Below are positions 38,083-46,737 of a stretch of DNA of 64,000 bases, piece after piece; the first letter of the stretch is position 1; each line of letters starts with the position of its first letter. Position numbers and translations under genes: made by a program. The stretch is from Cupriavidus sp. IDO (GTDB lineage: Bacteria; Pseudomonadota; Gammaproteobacteria; Burkholderiales; Burkholderiaceae): contig NZ_JWMA01000042.1 in the NCBI RefSeq assembly GCF_000812465.1, positions 61,162-125,161 of the forward strand, in the 5' to 3' direction. Under the pieces are notes generated by a model, which saw nothing but the letters and a program-made list of their open reading frames with translations, searched no databases and was not told the origin of the DNA.

Positions 38083-39333
38083 ATGTCCGTTGCAACCGAA
38101 AACGCTGCGGTGTGCGCCCGCGGCACTGGCACCGTAATCGGTTGGTTCACGGCCGAACGCGTGCAACTCTATGCGGCCGCCCTGCTCATCATCGAATGTG
38201 CACTTACGGCGGCGTGGTGGTACTGCCGTTGGATGCAACAAGACTCTACTATCCCAACGATTGGCTGGGACTTCGCCGTCTTTTGGAGTGCTTCCAGTCT
38301 CGCTCAGTTGCACGGTCCGGCTGCCGCATATGACTGGGAGCTGCTCCGTGCCGCGGAGATTCCGCTCCTCCAGAATACATTCGGGCCCTTCGCCTATCCC
38401 CCGACCTATCTTTTTGTGATCTACCCGATCGCTGCGATGTCGTTCGGGCTGGCGTTGCTACTTGTCTCGGCCATTGGTGTCGCACTCTATCTGTACATCG
38501 TAAGGGCGGCCCTTGGCGGTTTGCACAGCCGCTGGCTCATTCCGGCCCTCGCGTTTCCTGGGATTTGGGCAGCACTTCTTGCCGGACAAAACTCTTTATT
38601 CACTGCATCGGCTTGCGGTGCTGCACTACTACTGATACGCCGGAACGCCGTGGCGTCGGGCGCTTGCATTGCATTGCTGTGCGTAAAGCCGCAATTCGGT
38701 GTTCTTTTTCCGCTTTTGTTGCTTTGCGAGCGCCGCTGGGCGGCAATCGCCAGCGCTGCGGGATTCTCCACGCTCTTCGCAGCCATCGTTGGCCTGTCGT
38801 TCGGCATCGAAATATTCCCTGCCTTCGCACGCAGCATGGCCATGTTCCGCGAAGCAGTGGCAGAGCATGGCGATTACGCCTTGCGCGGCGCGCCCACTGT
38901 GTTCGCCGTGCTGCGGACCGCCGGCGTAAGCGTCGCGCACTCATATGTCATCCATGCCGTCGTCGCGGCCGCCGCCGCGGGCGTGTGCGCCTGGCTATGG
39001 TCGACCAGGCCGCGGCTCGCACTCAGTGCCTCGGCTCTTGCCGTCGGGACGCTGATCGTACAGCCTTACATGATCTACTACGACCTGGCATGGCTGGCTA
39101 TTCCGATCGCGCTGTTGTCTGTCGACATGGCGCTTAACGGTAGCACACGGCTGGAGAAGCTCATCGTCGTCATTGCCTGGCTGATTCCGGCACATGGACT
39201 GCTCGTGGTACTCACGCAATCGATGATGCAGGTGGCGCCGCTGGTACTTCTCGCTCTGCTGGGCATTATCGCCCACCGCCATCTCAGAGCGCGCCGCGAC
39301 GGCCGTCCAGGGAATGCCGCCGCCGCGGCCTGA
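38083..39333 (+). CDS. DUF2029/GT87 polytopic glycosyltransferase (paralogue 1)
   Basis: 416 residues with about 9-11 membrane helices; GT-C fold DUF2029 (GT87) family. Conserved loop features are GWDFAVFWSAS (acidic residue near the catalytic site), FAYPPTYLF, AGQNSLF and CVKPQFGVL. GT87 enzymes in actinobacteria are polyprenyl-phosphomannose-dependent mannosyltransferases; sugar and acceptor here are unknown. It has two paralogues on the opposite strand. Convergent with the GT2 gene across 5 nt. Confidence 0.85.
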   Translation: MSVATENAAVCARGTGTVIGWFTAERVQLYAAALLIIECALTAAWWYCRWMQQDSTIPTIGWDFAVFWSASSLAQLHGPAAAYDWELLRAAEIPLLQNTFGPFAYPPTYLFVIYPIAAMSFGLALLLVSAIGVALYLYIVRAALGGLHSRWLIPALAFPGIWAALLAGQNSLFTASACGAALLLIRRNAVASGACIALLCVKPQFGVLFPLLLLCERRWAAIASAAGFSTLFAAIVGLSFGIEIFPAFARSMAMFREAVAEHGDYALRGAPTVFAVLRTAGVSVAHSYVIHAVVAAAAAGVCAWLWSTRPRLALSASALAVGTLIVQPYMIYYDLAWLAIPIALLSVDMALNGSTRLEKLIVVIAWLIPAHGLLVVLTQSMMQVAPLVLLALLGIIAHRHLRARRDGRPGNAAAAA

Positions 39334-39338
39334 CGCAA

Positions 39339-40352
39339 TCAGTTGCGCTTGCCGGCAACCAGAGAGATGATCCGGCCATTGCCAGCTGCCCGGCCCTGCG
39401 GCCGGCGCTCCTGGTAGCGTCGCTTGACGAGGTAGATCGGCCGGCCCTTCGATTCGTCATAGATACGGCCGATGTACTCGCCCACCACACCAAGCCCAAT
39501 CAGCTGCACACCGCCAAAGAACAGAAGCAGCGAAAGCACCGACGCATAGCCCGGCACATCAACACCCAGGATCATCGTTCGGACGACGATATACATGCCA
39601 TAGCAGAACGCCAGCATGGCGATGAACGAGCCCAGGTACGTCCAACTGCGCAGCGGCAACGTGCTGAAGCTGGTAATGCCTTCCAGCGCCAGGTTCCACA
39701 GCCGCCAGCCCGAGAATTTGGATTCGCCGGCGCAACGCGACTCGCGCTCGTACGGGACGATCACGGTACTGAAGCCCACCCAGGCGAACAGGCCCTTCAT
39801 GAAGCGATGCCGCTCGGGCAATTGCTTCAGCGCATTCACCACAATGCGGTCCATTAGCCGGAAGTCACCCACGTTCTCGGGGATCTTCAAGTCCGATAGA
39901 CAGTTGTGCACGCGGTAGTAGGCCGCCGCGGTCACCCGCTTCAGGAGCGAGTCGCTGGCCCGGCTGGCACGCTGCGCCAGCACCACTTCGGCACCCTCCC
40001 GCCACTTCTCGACAAGGGTGGGAATTAGCTCCGGCGGATCCTGCAGGTCAGCGTCGATCGGGATCACAGCGTCTCCGAACGCCTCGTCGATGCCGGCGGT
40101 CAGCGCGGCTTCCTTTCCGAAGTTGCGCGTCAGGTCAATCACGCGGACCCGACCGTCACTCCGCGCCACGCCGACGAGCTTGGCGAGCGTATCGTCAGCG
40201 CTGCCATCATTGACGCAAACAATTTCAAAGCGTGTGGCCGGGATCGACTCCAGGATCGGCACGACGCGTGCAAAGAACGCATGCAGTGCATCGCCTTCGT
40301 TGTAGAGCGGCACCACCAGCGACAGCAGCTGGGTTTCGTCATAGTCGGCCAT
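39339..40352 (-). CDS. GT2 glycosyltransferase, polyprenyl-phosphate sugar synthase (GtrB-like)
   Basis: 337 residues. GT-A domain with VVPLYNEG at the start, NDGSADDT and the DXD-type Asp100-Ala-Asp102 (PIDADLQDPPE), followed by FGKEAALTAG-type core features. Two C-terminal membrane helices at about 232-255 and 266-290, as in GtrB/DPMS enzymes that load a sugar from a nucleotide donor onto undecaprenyl phosphate. Start MADYDETQLL at 40352 follows GGGGAGGAATCAGATC; a GTG 7 codons upstream is less likely. Last gene of the minus-strand GT87-GT87-GT2 operon. Confidence 0.9.
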   Translation of the reverse strand: MADYDETQLLSLVVPLYNEGDALHAFFARVVPILESIPATRFEIVCVNDGSADDTLAKLVGVARSDGRVRVIDLTRNFGKEAALTAGIDEAFGDAVIPIDADLQDPPELIPTLVEKWREGAEVVLAQRASRASDSLLKRVTAAAYYRVHNCLSDLKIPENVGDFRLMDRIVVNALKQLPERHRFMKGLFAWVGFSTVIVPYERESRCAGESKFSGWRLWNLALEGITSFSTLPLRSWTYLGSFIAMLAFCYGMYIVVRTMILGVDVPGYASVLSLLLFFGGVQLIGLGVVGEYIGRIYDESKGRPIYLVKRRYQERRPQGRAAGNGRIISLVAGKRN

Positions 40353-40394
40353 GATCTGATTCCTCCCCGGCACGCGATGCCGCGCGCTCTATCA

Positions 40395-41633
40395 TCAGGC
40401 ATCGGTCGATGCCTTGCCTGTTCTTTCCATCCGGATTCGCCAGACTCCAAGTGCCAGCGCGAGCATCAGCCCGAGCGGCGTCAGCTGCAACCCCATCCCC
40501 GTGCTCATCAGCTGGCCCCACAGCGGCAGCAGCCACAGCAGTACCAGCAGTTCTCGCTCGCCCCGTAGCCAGCCCGTGCGATAGCCGTGAGCACCCAGCC
40601 AGGCAAGCGCAACCCCGAGAAACACGAGATCGTAGTCGTACAGATAGGGTGGCACCAGCAAGCCGGCTGAGGCGAGTACCGCCGCGCGCAGCGCGAAACT
40701 GCAGAGCCAGGACCAGGCATAGACCACCGAAGCCAGCGCTACCACAGCCACAATGCCGTGGATCATGTAGGGCAACACTGCGCCGCCCGATAGCATCTTT
40801 ACTGCGGCGAACACTGTTGGCATGCGCGCCAGTAGCGCGGCACCCTTCTCCACCGATTCGCGTGCCAGGTCGGCATTGCGCAGAAACGCGGCAAAGGGCT
40901 CGGGGCCGAACGCAAGCAGCGATACCGCCGCCAGCGCCAGCGATGTGGCAATCATGGCGCCAAGGGTGCGCCAGGCGCGGGCACAAAGCAACGCAACCGG
41001 AATCAGCAACGCCAGGTGAGGTTTCACTGTCACCAAGCCCATCAGCACGCCCGCGAGTGCCGGACGCGTGCGCAGGCAAGTCAGAGCGAGTCCTGCGAGA
41101 CCTGCCAGCCACAAGTCATTCTGGCCAGTTGCAAGCGTTACGGCGATGCCGGGGAATGCTAGCGCGGCCATCCGGGCGCTGGGCCACGGCAGCGTGCGCG
41201 ACATTGCCCAGGCATACCAGCCTGCCCCGCCTACCAGGAAAACCAGTGTCGCCAGGCCGTAGGGCAGCAACCCGAGCACCAGCAAGAGCAGCAGGAATGT
41301 GGGCGGATACAGCCAAGGCAGCACACCGTCGCCGATCGCCAATCCGGGCACGGCCGCCAACTCCACCTGCCGCAACATCGCGAAGTCGTAGGGGGCCACC
41401 CCCCCATTGAAAAGTGCCAGTTTCGCCGCACTCCAAAAGACAACGAAGTCTCCGCCCGGCGCAAACACCCCTGGCACTTTGAGCACGCAGGCACGGAATG
41501 TCCAGATGCCGAAGTACAGCGCATAGCACGCCAGCGCCACGCGCGAATACAGTCGCAGCCGGCCGATGTCCAGCCAGTGCCTATCCGGCGCGTCGTACAG
41601 CGGCCGGCGTTCGGCAATCTGCACGGTGGCCAT
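40395..41633 (-). CDS. DUF2029/GT87 polytopic glycosyltransferase (paralogue 2)
   Basis: 412 residues, polytopic. It shares with its neighbours GGDFVVFWSAAK, PWLYPPTFLLLL, ATGQNDLWLA and VTVKPHLALL, so it belongs to the same GT87 group. Its ATG overlaps the stop of the upstream paralogue (TGATG), which shows translational coupling; a GTG one codon earlier is possible. Probably transfers a polyprenyl-phosphate-linked sugar on the periplasmic face. Confidence 0.85.
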   Translation of the reverse strand: MATVQIAERRPLYDAPDRHWLDIGRLRLYSRVALACYALYFGIWTFRACVLKVPGVFAPGGDFVVFWSAAKLALFNGGVAPYDFAMLRQVELAAVPGLAIGDGVLPWLYPPTFLLLLLVLGLLPYGLATLVFLVGGAGWYAWAMSRTLPWPSARMAALAFPGIAVTLATGQNDLWLAGLAGLALTCLRTRPALAGVLMGLVTVKPHLALLIPVALLCARAWRTLGAMIATSLALAAVSLLAFGPEPFAAFLRNADLARESVEKGAALLARMPTVFAAVKMLSGGAVLPYMIHGIVAVVALASVVYAWSWLCSFALRAAVLASAGLLVPPYLYDYDLVFLGVALAWLGAHGYRTGWLRGERELLVLLWLLPLWGQLMSTGMGLQLTPLGLMLALALGVWRIRMERTGKASTDA

Positions 41634-42901
41634 CACCTACTCACCGCGGTAGGCACCACGGACAGCACAGCCCGAGCTGCCACTCGCCGGACAGCCACGA
41701 TCACGAGCAGCGCAGATACTACCGGACCGATCTGCGGCATGCCCATCAGCGGATTAGCGTTCTCGAAGAGTGGCAAAAACCAGGCCACCAGCAGCAATGT
41801 CCGTTCCCGGCCAGACAAGCCATGGCGGATACCGTCGCCGACCAGGCCAGCAATGGCTATCCCCATCCAGGTCAATTCATAGTGGCGCACATAGGGCGTG
41901 GCAAGCAGTGCCGCTGCAGTCAGCACTGCGGCGCGCAACGGCGCCTCGCGCGTGCGGGACCATACATAGGCTACCGATGCGGCCGCTACCAGCGTCGCCA
42001 TGCCCTGGATAGCGTAAGCGGCCGCCGTGCCCAGCCCCGCCAGCCGTGCGGCCGCCAGGACAGACGGCATGCCATACCAACCATGCGGCGTGCCGTCCAG
42101 GAGATTCTCTCGGGCCCATGCCGTGCTGTGCAGGAATGCCGGGATCGTCTCCCAACCGCATACCGCCACACTGACGCCTGCGAATAGCACCACCGTCCAC
42201 ACGGCGCTGAGCAGCGTTCGCACATGTCGCCCCGCAATCAGTGCCACCGGCATCAGCAACGCGAGCTGCGGCTTGATGGCCAGCAAACCGATCAGTACGC
42301 CGGCAACGATTGGGCGCCTGCCCAGCAGGCACACTGCGCCTGCAGCCAGGGCGGCCGTCAGCATCGAATTCTGGCCCAGCACGGCCGAAATGATGACTGC
42401 CGGAGAGCCGAGGATCGGCAGCCACAGGCCGCGGCGGAACACTGTTCCCGCCCCCAGCAGATCGCCAACGGCTCGCAAATAGATATAGACGGTTCCGACC
42501 ACGAACAGCAAATAGCTGAATACAACCGGCAATAGGGCGAACGGCAGTGCCATGAGCAGGAATGTCGGCGGATACAGCCACGGCAGCACGATGCCGCTGT
42601 TGGCACTCAGCGGCCCAAAGGCCGACATGACTTCGAAGTGCTTGGCGACGTCATAGGCATGCACCGGGCCCTCGCTCAGCGCCAGGTACGACGCGCTCCA
42701 GAACACGGCAAAGTCAGTGCCGGGACGACTGACATTGCCATCGGTGAAGCCTTTGCTATGCCAGCCCCAAGCCGCCATCAGGAGCCCGAACAGGATCAGC
42801 ACGACAGCACTGTAGGTCCGCACACGGTCCAGGTTCAGCCATGTGCGGCTAGTTCCCCCGCCCTGTCTTTCCTTGCTCTGCGGCATGAATTCCTGATCCA
42901 T
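41633..42901 (-). CDS. DUF2029/GT87 polytopic glycosyltransferase (paralogue 3)
   Basis: 422 residues, about 10 membrane helices. GT87 features GTDFAVFWSASYLAL, LPWLYPPTFLLMALPF, LGQNSMLTAAL and LLAIKPQLALLMPV. First gene of the minus-strand trio; its promoter must lie in the gene-poor stretch shared with the flp genes. The three paralogues differ enough outside these motifs to suggest different linkages or acceptors rather than redundancy. Confidence 0.85.
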   Translation of the reverse strand: MDQEFMPQSKERQGGGTSRTWLNLDRVRTYSAVVLILFGLLMAAWGWHSKGFTDGNVSRPGTDFAVFWSASYLALSEGPVHAYDVAKHFEVMSAFGPLSANSGIVLPWLYPPTFLLMALPFALLPVVFSYLLFVVGTVYIYLRAVGDLLGAGTVFRRGLWLPILGSPAVIISAVLGQNSMLTAALAAGAVCLLGRRPIVAGVLIGLLAIKPQLALLMPVALIAGRHVRTLLSAVWTVVLFAGVSVAVCGWETIPAFLHSTAWARENLLDGTPHGWYGMPSVLAAARLAGLGTAAAYAIQGMATLVAAASVAYVWSRTREAPLRAAVLTAAALLATPYVRHYELTWMGIAIAGLVGDGIRHGLSGRERTLLLVAWFLPLFENANPLMGMPQIGPVVSALLVIVAVRRVAARAVLSVVPTAVSR

Positions 42902-43540
42902 GGAAAGCCCCCGTTCCCTTATGTGTGCCGGCGGTGCCCGCCAAATTTCTCCGACACCGGCAACGCCTGATCTTGGCTAAGTCTTGTTTCGCCGGCCCGT
43001 TAACGCAAGGCATGTCACTCGCCGGCACGGGTGCGTACGCGGCACAAAGCGCTTCCACAATTGCTGGTGTTTCCATCTTGAATCACGGCCCTCCCTCTCC
43101 GCTGAAGGCGCCTGCACACAAGGAATTCCGGGCTGTCGCCATATTCTGGCGTGGTCGCCAGCATGGGATGCGCAGGCCGCCAACGTTTCTGCCATGAAAC
43201 GTCGGGCTTGCGATCGGGCGGCTCGTCCATCTGTCTCTCCACTACGCCGGCGCGCCATGTCCCATTGCCAATGCCAACCCGCGCGCGGTGTCGCTTGCAC
43301 CGGATGGCTGTGGCCGTCTCATGCTTATGGATGAACGTGCGTCTGGTCCGGACCGTGGTGCGCAGAGGCCACTCCAATCTGGCCTAGTACTTTAGTCGCG
43401 TCATCCAAATTGACTTGCGCGGCATGCGTTTCCGGCGGGCAACGACGCAGGGTCAAAACGCTGATTTCAACCTGCATGGTGTGCAGCCAACAGTCCGCAG
43501 CTCGCCGCAAAGCCTTGTGGCACAAGGATTCCAGCGTGCC

Positions 43541-43556
43541 TGGCCCACGGTTTGCC
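43541..43556 (+). promoter_or_regulatory. Candidate sigma-54 promoter for flp1
   Basis: TGGCCCACGGTTTGCC: GG and GC dinucleotides 10 bases apart, with 9 of 11 conserved positions matching TGGCAC-N5-TTGCW. The start would be near 43567, about 405 nt upstream of flp1, leaving a long structured leader. A GAFTGA-bearing activator is encoded nearby at 36178-37557. Confidence 0.4.
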
Positions 43557-43595
43557 TATACCGGCCATGCGGCGCCACCACCAGGAATGCCGCGA

Positions 43596-43620
43596 CTGCC
43601 AGCACAGCGATTGCTGGCAG
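43596..43620. repeat. 9-bp inverted repeat in the flp leader
   Basis: CTGCCAGCA (43596-43604) and TGCTGGCAG (43612-43620), 7-nt loop. It lies 30-55 nt downstream of the predicted start; may be operator or RNA hairpin. Confidence 0.5.
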
Positions 43621-43695
43621 CAGACAGACCTGAACACGGGGAGCCGCACCATGCCAGCTGCACGCCAGCCCGCGATACCGCACCGGAACACCGGT

Positions 43696-43728
43696 CATGC
43701 AGCCACCGCCCGCAGCGGCGGCTGCATG
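43696..43728. repeat. 33-bp imperfect palindrome in the flp leader
   Basis: Arms CATGCAGCC-A-CCGC (43696-43709) and GCGG-C-GGCTGCATG (43715-43728) pair over 13 of 14 positions around a 5-nt loop. No U-run follows. Strong RNA hairpin or protein-binding dyad 245 nt before flp1. Confidence 0.5.
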
Positions 43729-43972
43729 CCGCTCCGCAGCGTGATTCCAGCGGGCCATGGGCAGCACGCCGCAAGGTGCATGCATATGTCGGCGGAGCGC
43801 CGGCTCCAGGCACGCTGCCCGCGAGGGGCGCGTGCCGGAGCCGGCCGCTGGCCGTTCCACGCCTGCGCCATCTGCGCCCCGCCCCGCTTCCGCTTCCGCT
43901 TTACCCACCACTGAAACTGCATTTCTCTGTTTGGAGCGCAGTCGCGCTCTTCCCAACTAAAGGGAGATTGTC

Positions 43973-44146
43973 ATGCAACGCCTGACCCACACCATGAAGC
44001 AGTTCGTCCGCGATGAAGACGGCGTCACCGCCATCGAGTATGGCCTGATCGCCGCGCTGATCGCTGTTGTGATCATTGCCACTGTGCGAGTCGTTGGTAC
44101 GAATCTCAGCACAGTCTTCAGCTACATCGGTGCCCAGCTCGCGTAG
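43973..44146 (+). CDS. flp: Flp-type major pilin 1
   Basis: 57-residue prepilin of the tight-adherence (Tad) pilus, short enough to be missed by length cut-offs. The leader ends DEDG, and cleavage after Gly17 gives VTAIEYGLIAALIAVVIIA, with the required Glu at +5 (Glu22) followed by Tyr. The remaining residues form the hydrophobic filament helix and a short polar tail. RBS AAAGGGAGATTGTC. First gene of the tad operon and 75% or more identical in protein sequence to the next gene. Confidence 0.93.
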   Translation: MQRLTHTMKQFVRDEDGVTAIEYGLIAALIAVVIIATVRVVGTNLSTVFSYIGAQLA

Positions 44147-44236
44147 CCGGCCACAACCGTGGCGTGGGCAGCCATGCGGCCCACGCCACCAGCCGACTCC
44201 CAATGCGTCCACGACGCCCCGAACCAGGAGAAAGAC

Positions 44237-44410
44237 ATGCATACCCTCATCGCCCAGTTGAAGGCATTTCAACGTGACGAAGATGGCGTTACTGCCATCG
44301 AGTATGGCTTGATTGCGGCGCTGATCGCCGTTGTGATCATTGCCACGGTGCAAACCGTGGGCACTAACCTGAGCACCATATACAGCTATATCGGCGCGTC
44401 CCTAGCCTGA
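44237..44410 (+). CDS. flp: Flp-type major pilin 2
   Basis: 57 residues, tandem paralogue of the previous gene. Same DEDG cleavage site, IEYG motif and hydrophobic core; the N-terminal leader (MHTLIAQLKAFQ) and the loop VQTVGTNLSTIY differ. Many differences between the two genes are silent third positions, so this is an older duplication under selection. RBS CCAGGAGAAAGAC. A two-pilin set allows alternative or mixed filaments. Confidence 0.92.
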   Translation: MHTLIAQLKAFQRDEDGVTAIEYGLIAALIAVVIIATVQTVGTNLSTIYSYIGASLA

Positions 44411-44701
44411 TCGAGCCATTCGCGCAAGGTGCTGCGCGGATGTCCGCTCGGCATCCGTGCCGAATACCTGTGACAGCCCAAACCCGGAGACCGCCATGCC
44501 CTGCCACATTGCAAGTTGGACCACCGCGACGCGACAACGGCGTGACGAAACTCAAGTACGCACCATCTGGGGCGTCGATCACGAAGATGATCAGCAGCGC
44601 GGCGAGTGCGCTGGGCAGAAATGTCCTGAGTCCAAGCAACCGATTGCGATAGTGACACCCTGACAAGAGGCAGCGCCAACCCTTAACGAACCGAGCCCAT
44701 T

Positions 44702-45205
44702 ATGTCCGCCACCTCGAACCTCTCGCCCTTCCTCGGCCCGGTCGCCATCGCAATCGTGCTGACAGCCGCAGCTATCGACCTGCACCGCAGGCGCATCCCG
44801 AACTGGCTGACGTTCGGCGCCTGGATGCTCGCCCTGCCCGTGCAAATAGCAATCCATGGCGCGCCTGGCGGCACAGCGGACTGGGCGCTCGGGTGGCTCA
44901 CCGGCTTCGGCATCTTCCTGCCCTTCTACGTGCTGGGCGGCATGGCCGCCGGCGACGTAAAGCTGATGGCCGCCACCGGCGCGTGGCTGGGCGCCACGAT
45001 GGCTTTCCAGATTGCCCTGACGACGTTCCTGCTGGGTGGCGCCTGGGCAATCGTGCTGGTGCTGAAGTCTCGCCAGCAGGGGCAGCTGGTACGCAACATC
45101 GGTGGAATTCTGCGCACGGGCGAAAACGGCCCCTCCGTCGGATCCATCCCCTACGGCGTGGCGATCGCCGCCGGCACCCTGGCCACGTTGTTCGCCGGCA
45201 AATGA
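44702..45205 (+). CDS. tadV: Tad prepilin peptidase TadV/CpaA
   Basis: 167-residue A24 aspartic membrane peptidase that cleaves Flp and TadE/F prepilins. Several hydrophobic helices; the two catalytic Asp are Asp26 (AAAIDLHRRRIPN) and Asp85 (AAGDVKLMAA), the latter in a GD motif. It lacks the N-methylase domain of PilD, as usual for the Tad type. Its stop overlaps an ATG of the following gene (ATGA). Confidence 0.92.
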   Translation: MSATSNLSPFLGPVAIAIVLTAAAIDLHRRRIPNWLTFGAWMLALPVQIAIHGAPGGTADWALGWLTGFGIFLPFYVLGGMAAGDVKLMAATGAWLGATMAFQIALTTFLLGGAWAIVLVLKSRQQGQLVRNIGGILRTGENGPSVGSIPYGVAIAAGTLATLFAGK

Positions 45206-45279
45206 CACAGACAACACACCCGCGCCCGCGAACGGCGGATGCATTGACGAACACGCAATCGAGCGAACAGGGGACGGCA

Positions 45280-46695
45280 ATGATCGAGCACCACGACACA
45301 GGCCATGCACCGCGGCTTCTCGAGCCAGTCGCGTTGCCCGCCAGGAGCGCGCACGCCGACCATGGCGCGCCGCCGCCCTGGCATGTGCTGCCACGGACCA
45401 TCGCCGACACCGGGCTCGATATCCAGCTGCTGCTGAACCTGCTGCTGAAGGCCGCCTATCTGCACCGTAACGTCACGCTCGCGATACTGACCGATGCCAT
45501 GAAGCTGCCGGCTGTCGTGGTGAATGAGATCGCAGGCGTGGCCGTCCGTGAGCGGCTGCTGGAAGTGGCGCACCGCGGCGCCAACGACCTGGATGTACGG
45601 TTCCGGCTCACCGATGCGGGCTACAGCCGCGCCGCCGAGGCCTCGGCGCGTTGCAGTTATGCCGGTGCGGCGCCGGTCACGCTCGATGCCTACCTTGACG
45701 CCGTGCAGCGCCACTCGGTAGGCCGTATCACGGTAAACAAGGCCGACGTCGCTGCCGCATTTCATGACCTAGTGATCCCGGTGCAGCTGCTTGACGCCAT
45801 CGGCATGGCGCTCAATACCTGCCGCGCGCTGATGATCTACGGGCCGCCCGGCAGCGGCAAGACCTACCTGGCACAGCGCCTCGGCATGTTGCTGCCCGGC
45901 GCGGTGCCCGTGCCGCATGCCATCACGGTGGCGGGCGAGATCATCCAGGTGTTCGATCCACTGGTACATGTTCCATTCGATGACAGCGAAGCCTCGCTCG
46001 CGCGCCGCTCACTGGATCGCCGCTGGATCATTTGCCACCGGCCGGTGGTGCTGACGGGTGGCGAGCTGACGTTGTCGATGCTGGACCTGCGCTATGACAG
46101 CACGTCTGGCTTCTACCAGGCACCCCCGCACATGAAGGCCAACAACGGCATCTACATCGTCGACGACCTGGGCCGGCAGCTGGTTGGCGTGGCCGAACTG
46201 CTGAACCGCTGGATCGTGCCGCTGGACCGTGGCGTCGACATGTTCACCCTCAAGACGGGCGTGCGCTTTTCCGTGCCGTTCGATGTCTGGCCGGTGTTCT
46301 CGACGAACCTGGAACCGAGCGCCCTCAGCGACGACGCCTTCCTGCGCCGGCTGGGCAGCAAGCTCTACGTGGGCCCGCTGTCGGTGGACGACTACCGCGA
46401 GGTGTTCCAGCGCACGGCGACTGAATTTGGTCTTTCCGGCCCGGAAGCCGCGTTCAGTTTCCTGCTGGAGAGCCTGCACTTCTCTAGCGGTACGCCGCTG
46501 CTTGCCTGCATTCCCCGTGACCTGATACGGCTGGTGGCCTCGCACGTCCGCTACCACGGCCATTCGCCGCACGTGACCGAGGCGGCCCTGGAGCAAGCCT
46601 GGCGGAGCTACTACGGGCTGCAATCCACGCCAGATGCCCCGCCACCACCCGACAACGAACATCGCTGGCCGGACGGCCATCGCGCCGCGGGCTGA
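45280..46695 (+). CDS. AAA+ ATPase of unknown role encoded inside the tad operon
   Basis: 471 residues. N-terminal winged-helix-like part (about 35-125), then a full AAA+ module: Walker A YGPPGSGKTYLA (about 187), Walker B IYIVDDLG (about 290), sensor 1 VFSTNLEP, arginine-finger candidate FLRRLGSK, and a C-terminal lid-like helix bundle (IPRDLIRLVASHV). Not a secretion ATPase and not TadA or TadZ; MoxR/dynein-type AAA are the nearest look. Start 45280 has AGGGGACGGCA; an ATG at 45202 overlapping the tadV stop is an alternative. Location implies pilus assembly or regulation. Confidence 0.8.
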   Translation: MIEHHDTGHAPRLLEPVALPARSAHADHGAPPPWHVLPRTIADTGLDIQLLLNLLLKAAYLHRNVTLAILTDAMKLPAVVVNEIAGVAVRERLLEVAHRGANDLDVRFRLTDAGYSRAAEASARCSYAGAAPVTLDAYLDAVQRHSVGRITVNKADVAAAFHDLVIPVQLLDAIGMALNTCRALMIYGPPGSGKTYLAQRLGMLLPGAVPVPHAITVAGEIIQVFDPLVHVPFDDSEASLARRSLDRRWIICHRPVVLTGGELTLSMLDLRYDSTSGFYQAPPHMKANNGIYIVDDLGRQLVGVAELLNRWIVPLDRGVDMFTLKTGVRFSVPFDVWPVFSTNLEPSALSDDAFLRRLGSKLYVGPLSVDDYREVFQRTATEFGLSGPEAAFSFLLESLHFSSGTPLLACIPRDLIRLVASHVRYHGHSPHVTEAALEQAWRSYYGLQSTPDAPPPPDNEHRWPDGHRAAG

Positions 46696-46737
46696 GCCCG
46701 AGTACTACGACACACGGACAACGCAGGGAGAGTCATC

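Larger units (their letters stand above)
42902..43972. other. 1.07-kb gene-poor control region between the glycan and flp operons
   Basis: No convincing gene on either strand. It separates the divergent GT87 operon and flp1 and contains a near-consensus GG-N10-GC sigma-54 site (43541-43556), a partial one just upstream (43518-43533), a 9-bp inverted repeat (43596-43620) and a 33-bp imperfect palindrome (43696-43728). An 87-codon frame at 43651-43914 has a GGGGAG before its ATG but arginine-rich, low-complexity content, and it is not called. Confidence 0.55.

Noticed and set aside
43651..43914. 87-codon frame with GGGGAG before the ATG in the flp leader
   Set aside because: Product is Arg/His/Pro-rich low-complexity sequence, overlaps the large palindrome, and has no recognisable family; probably chance in GC-rich DNA.
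44496..44663. 55-codon frame with GGAG before the ATG between flp2 and tadV
   Set aside because: Hydrophilic sequence with no family resemblance or signal; codon use is not distinct. Could be real but is not supported.
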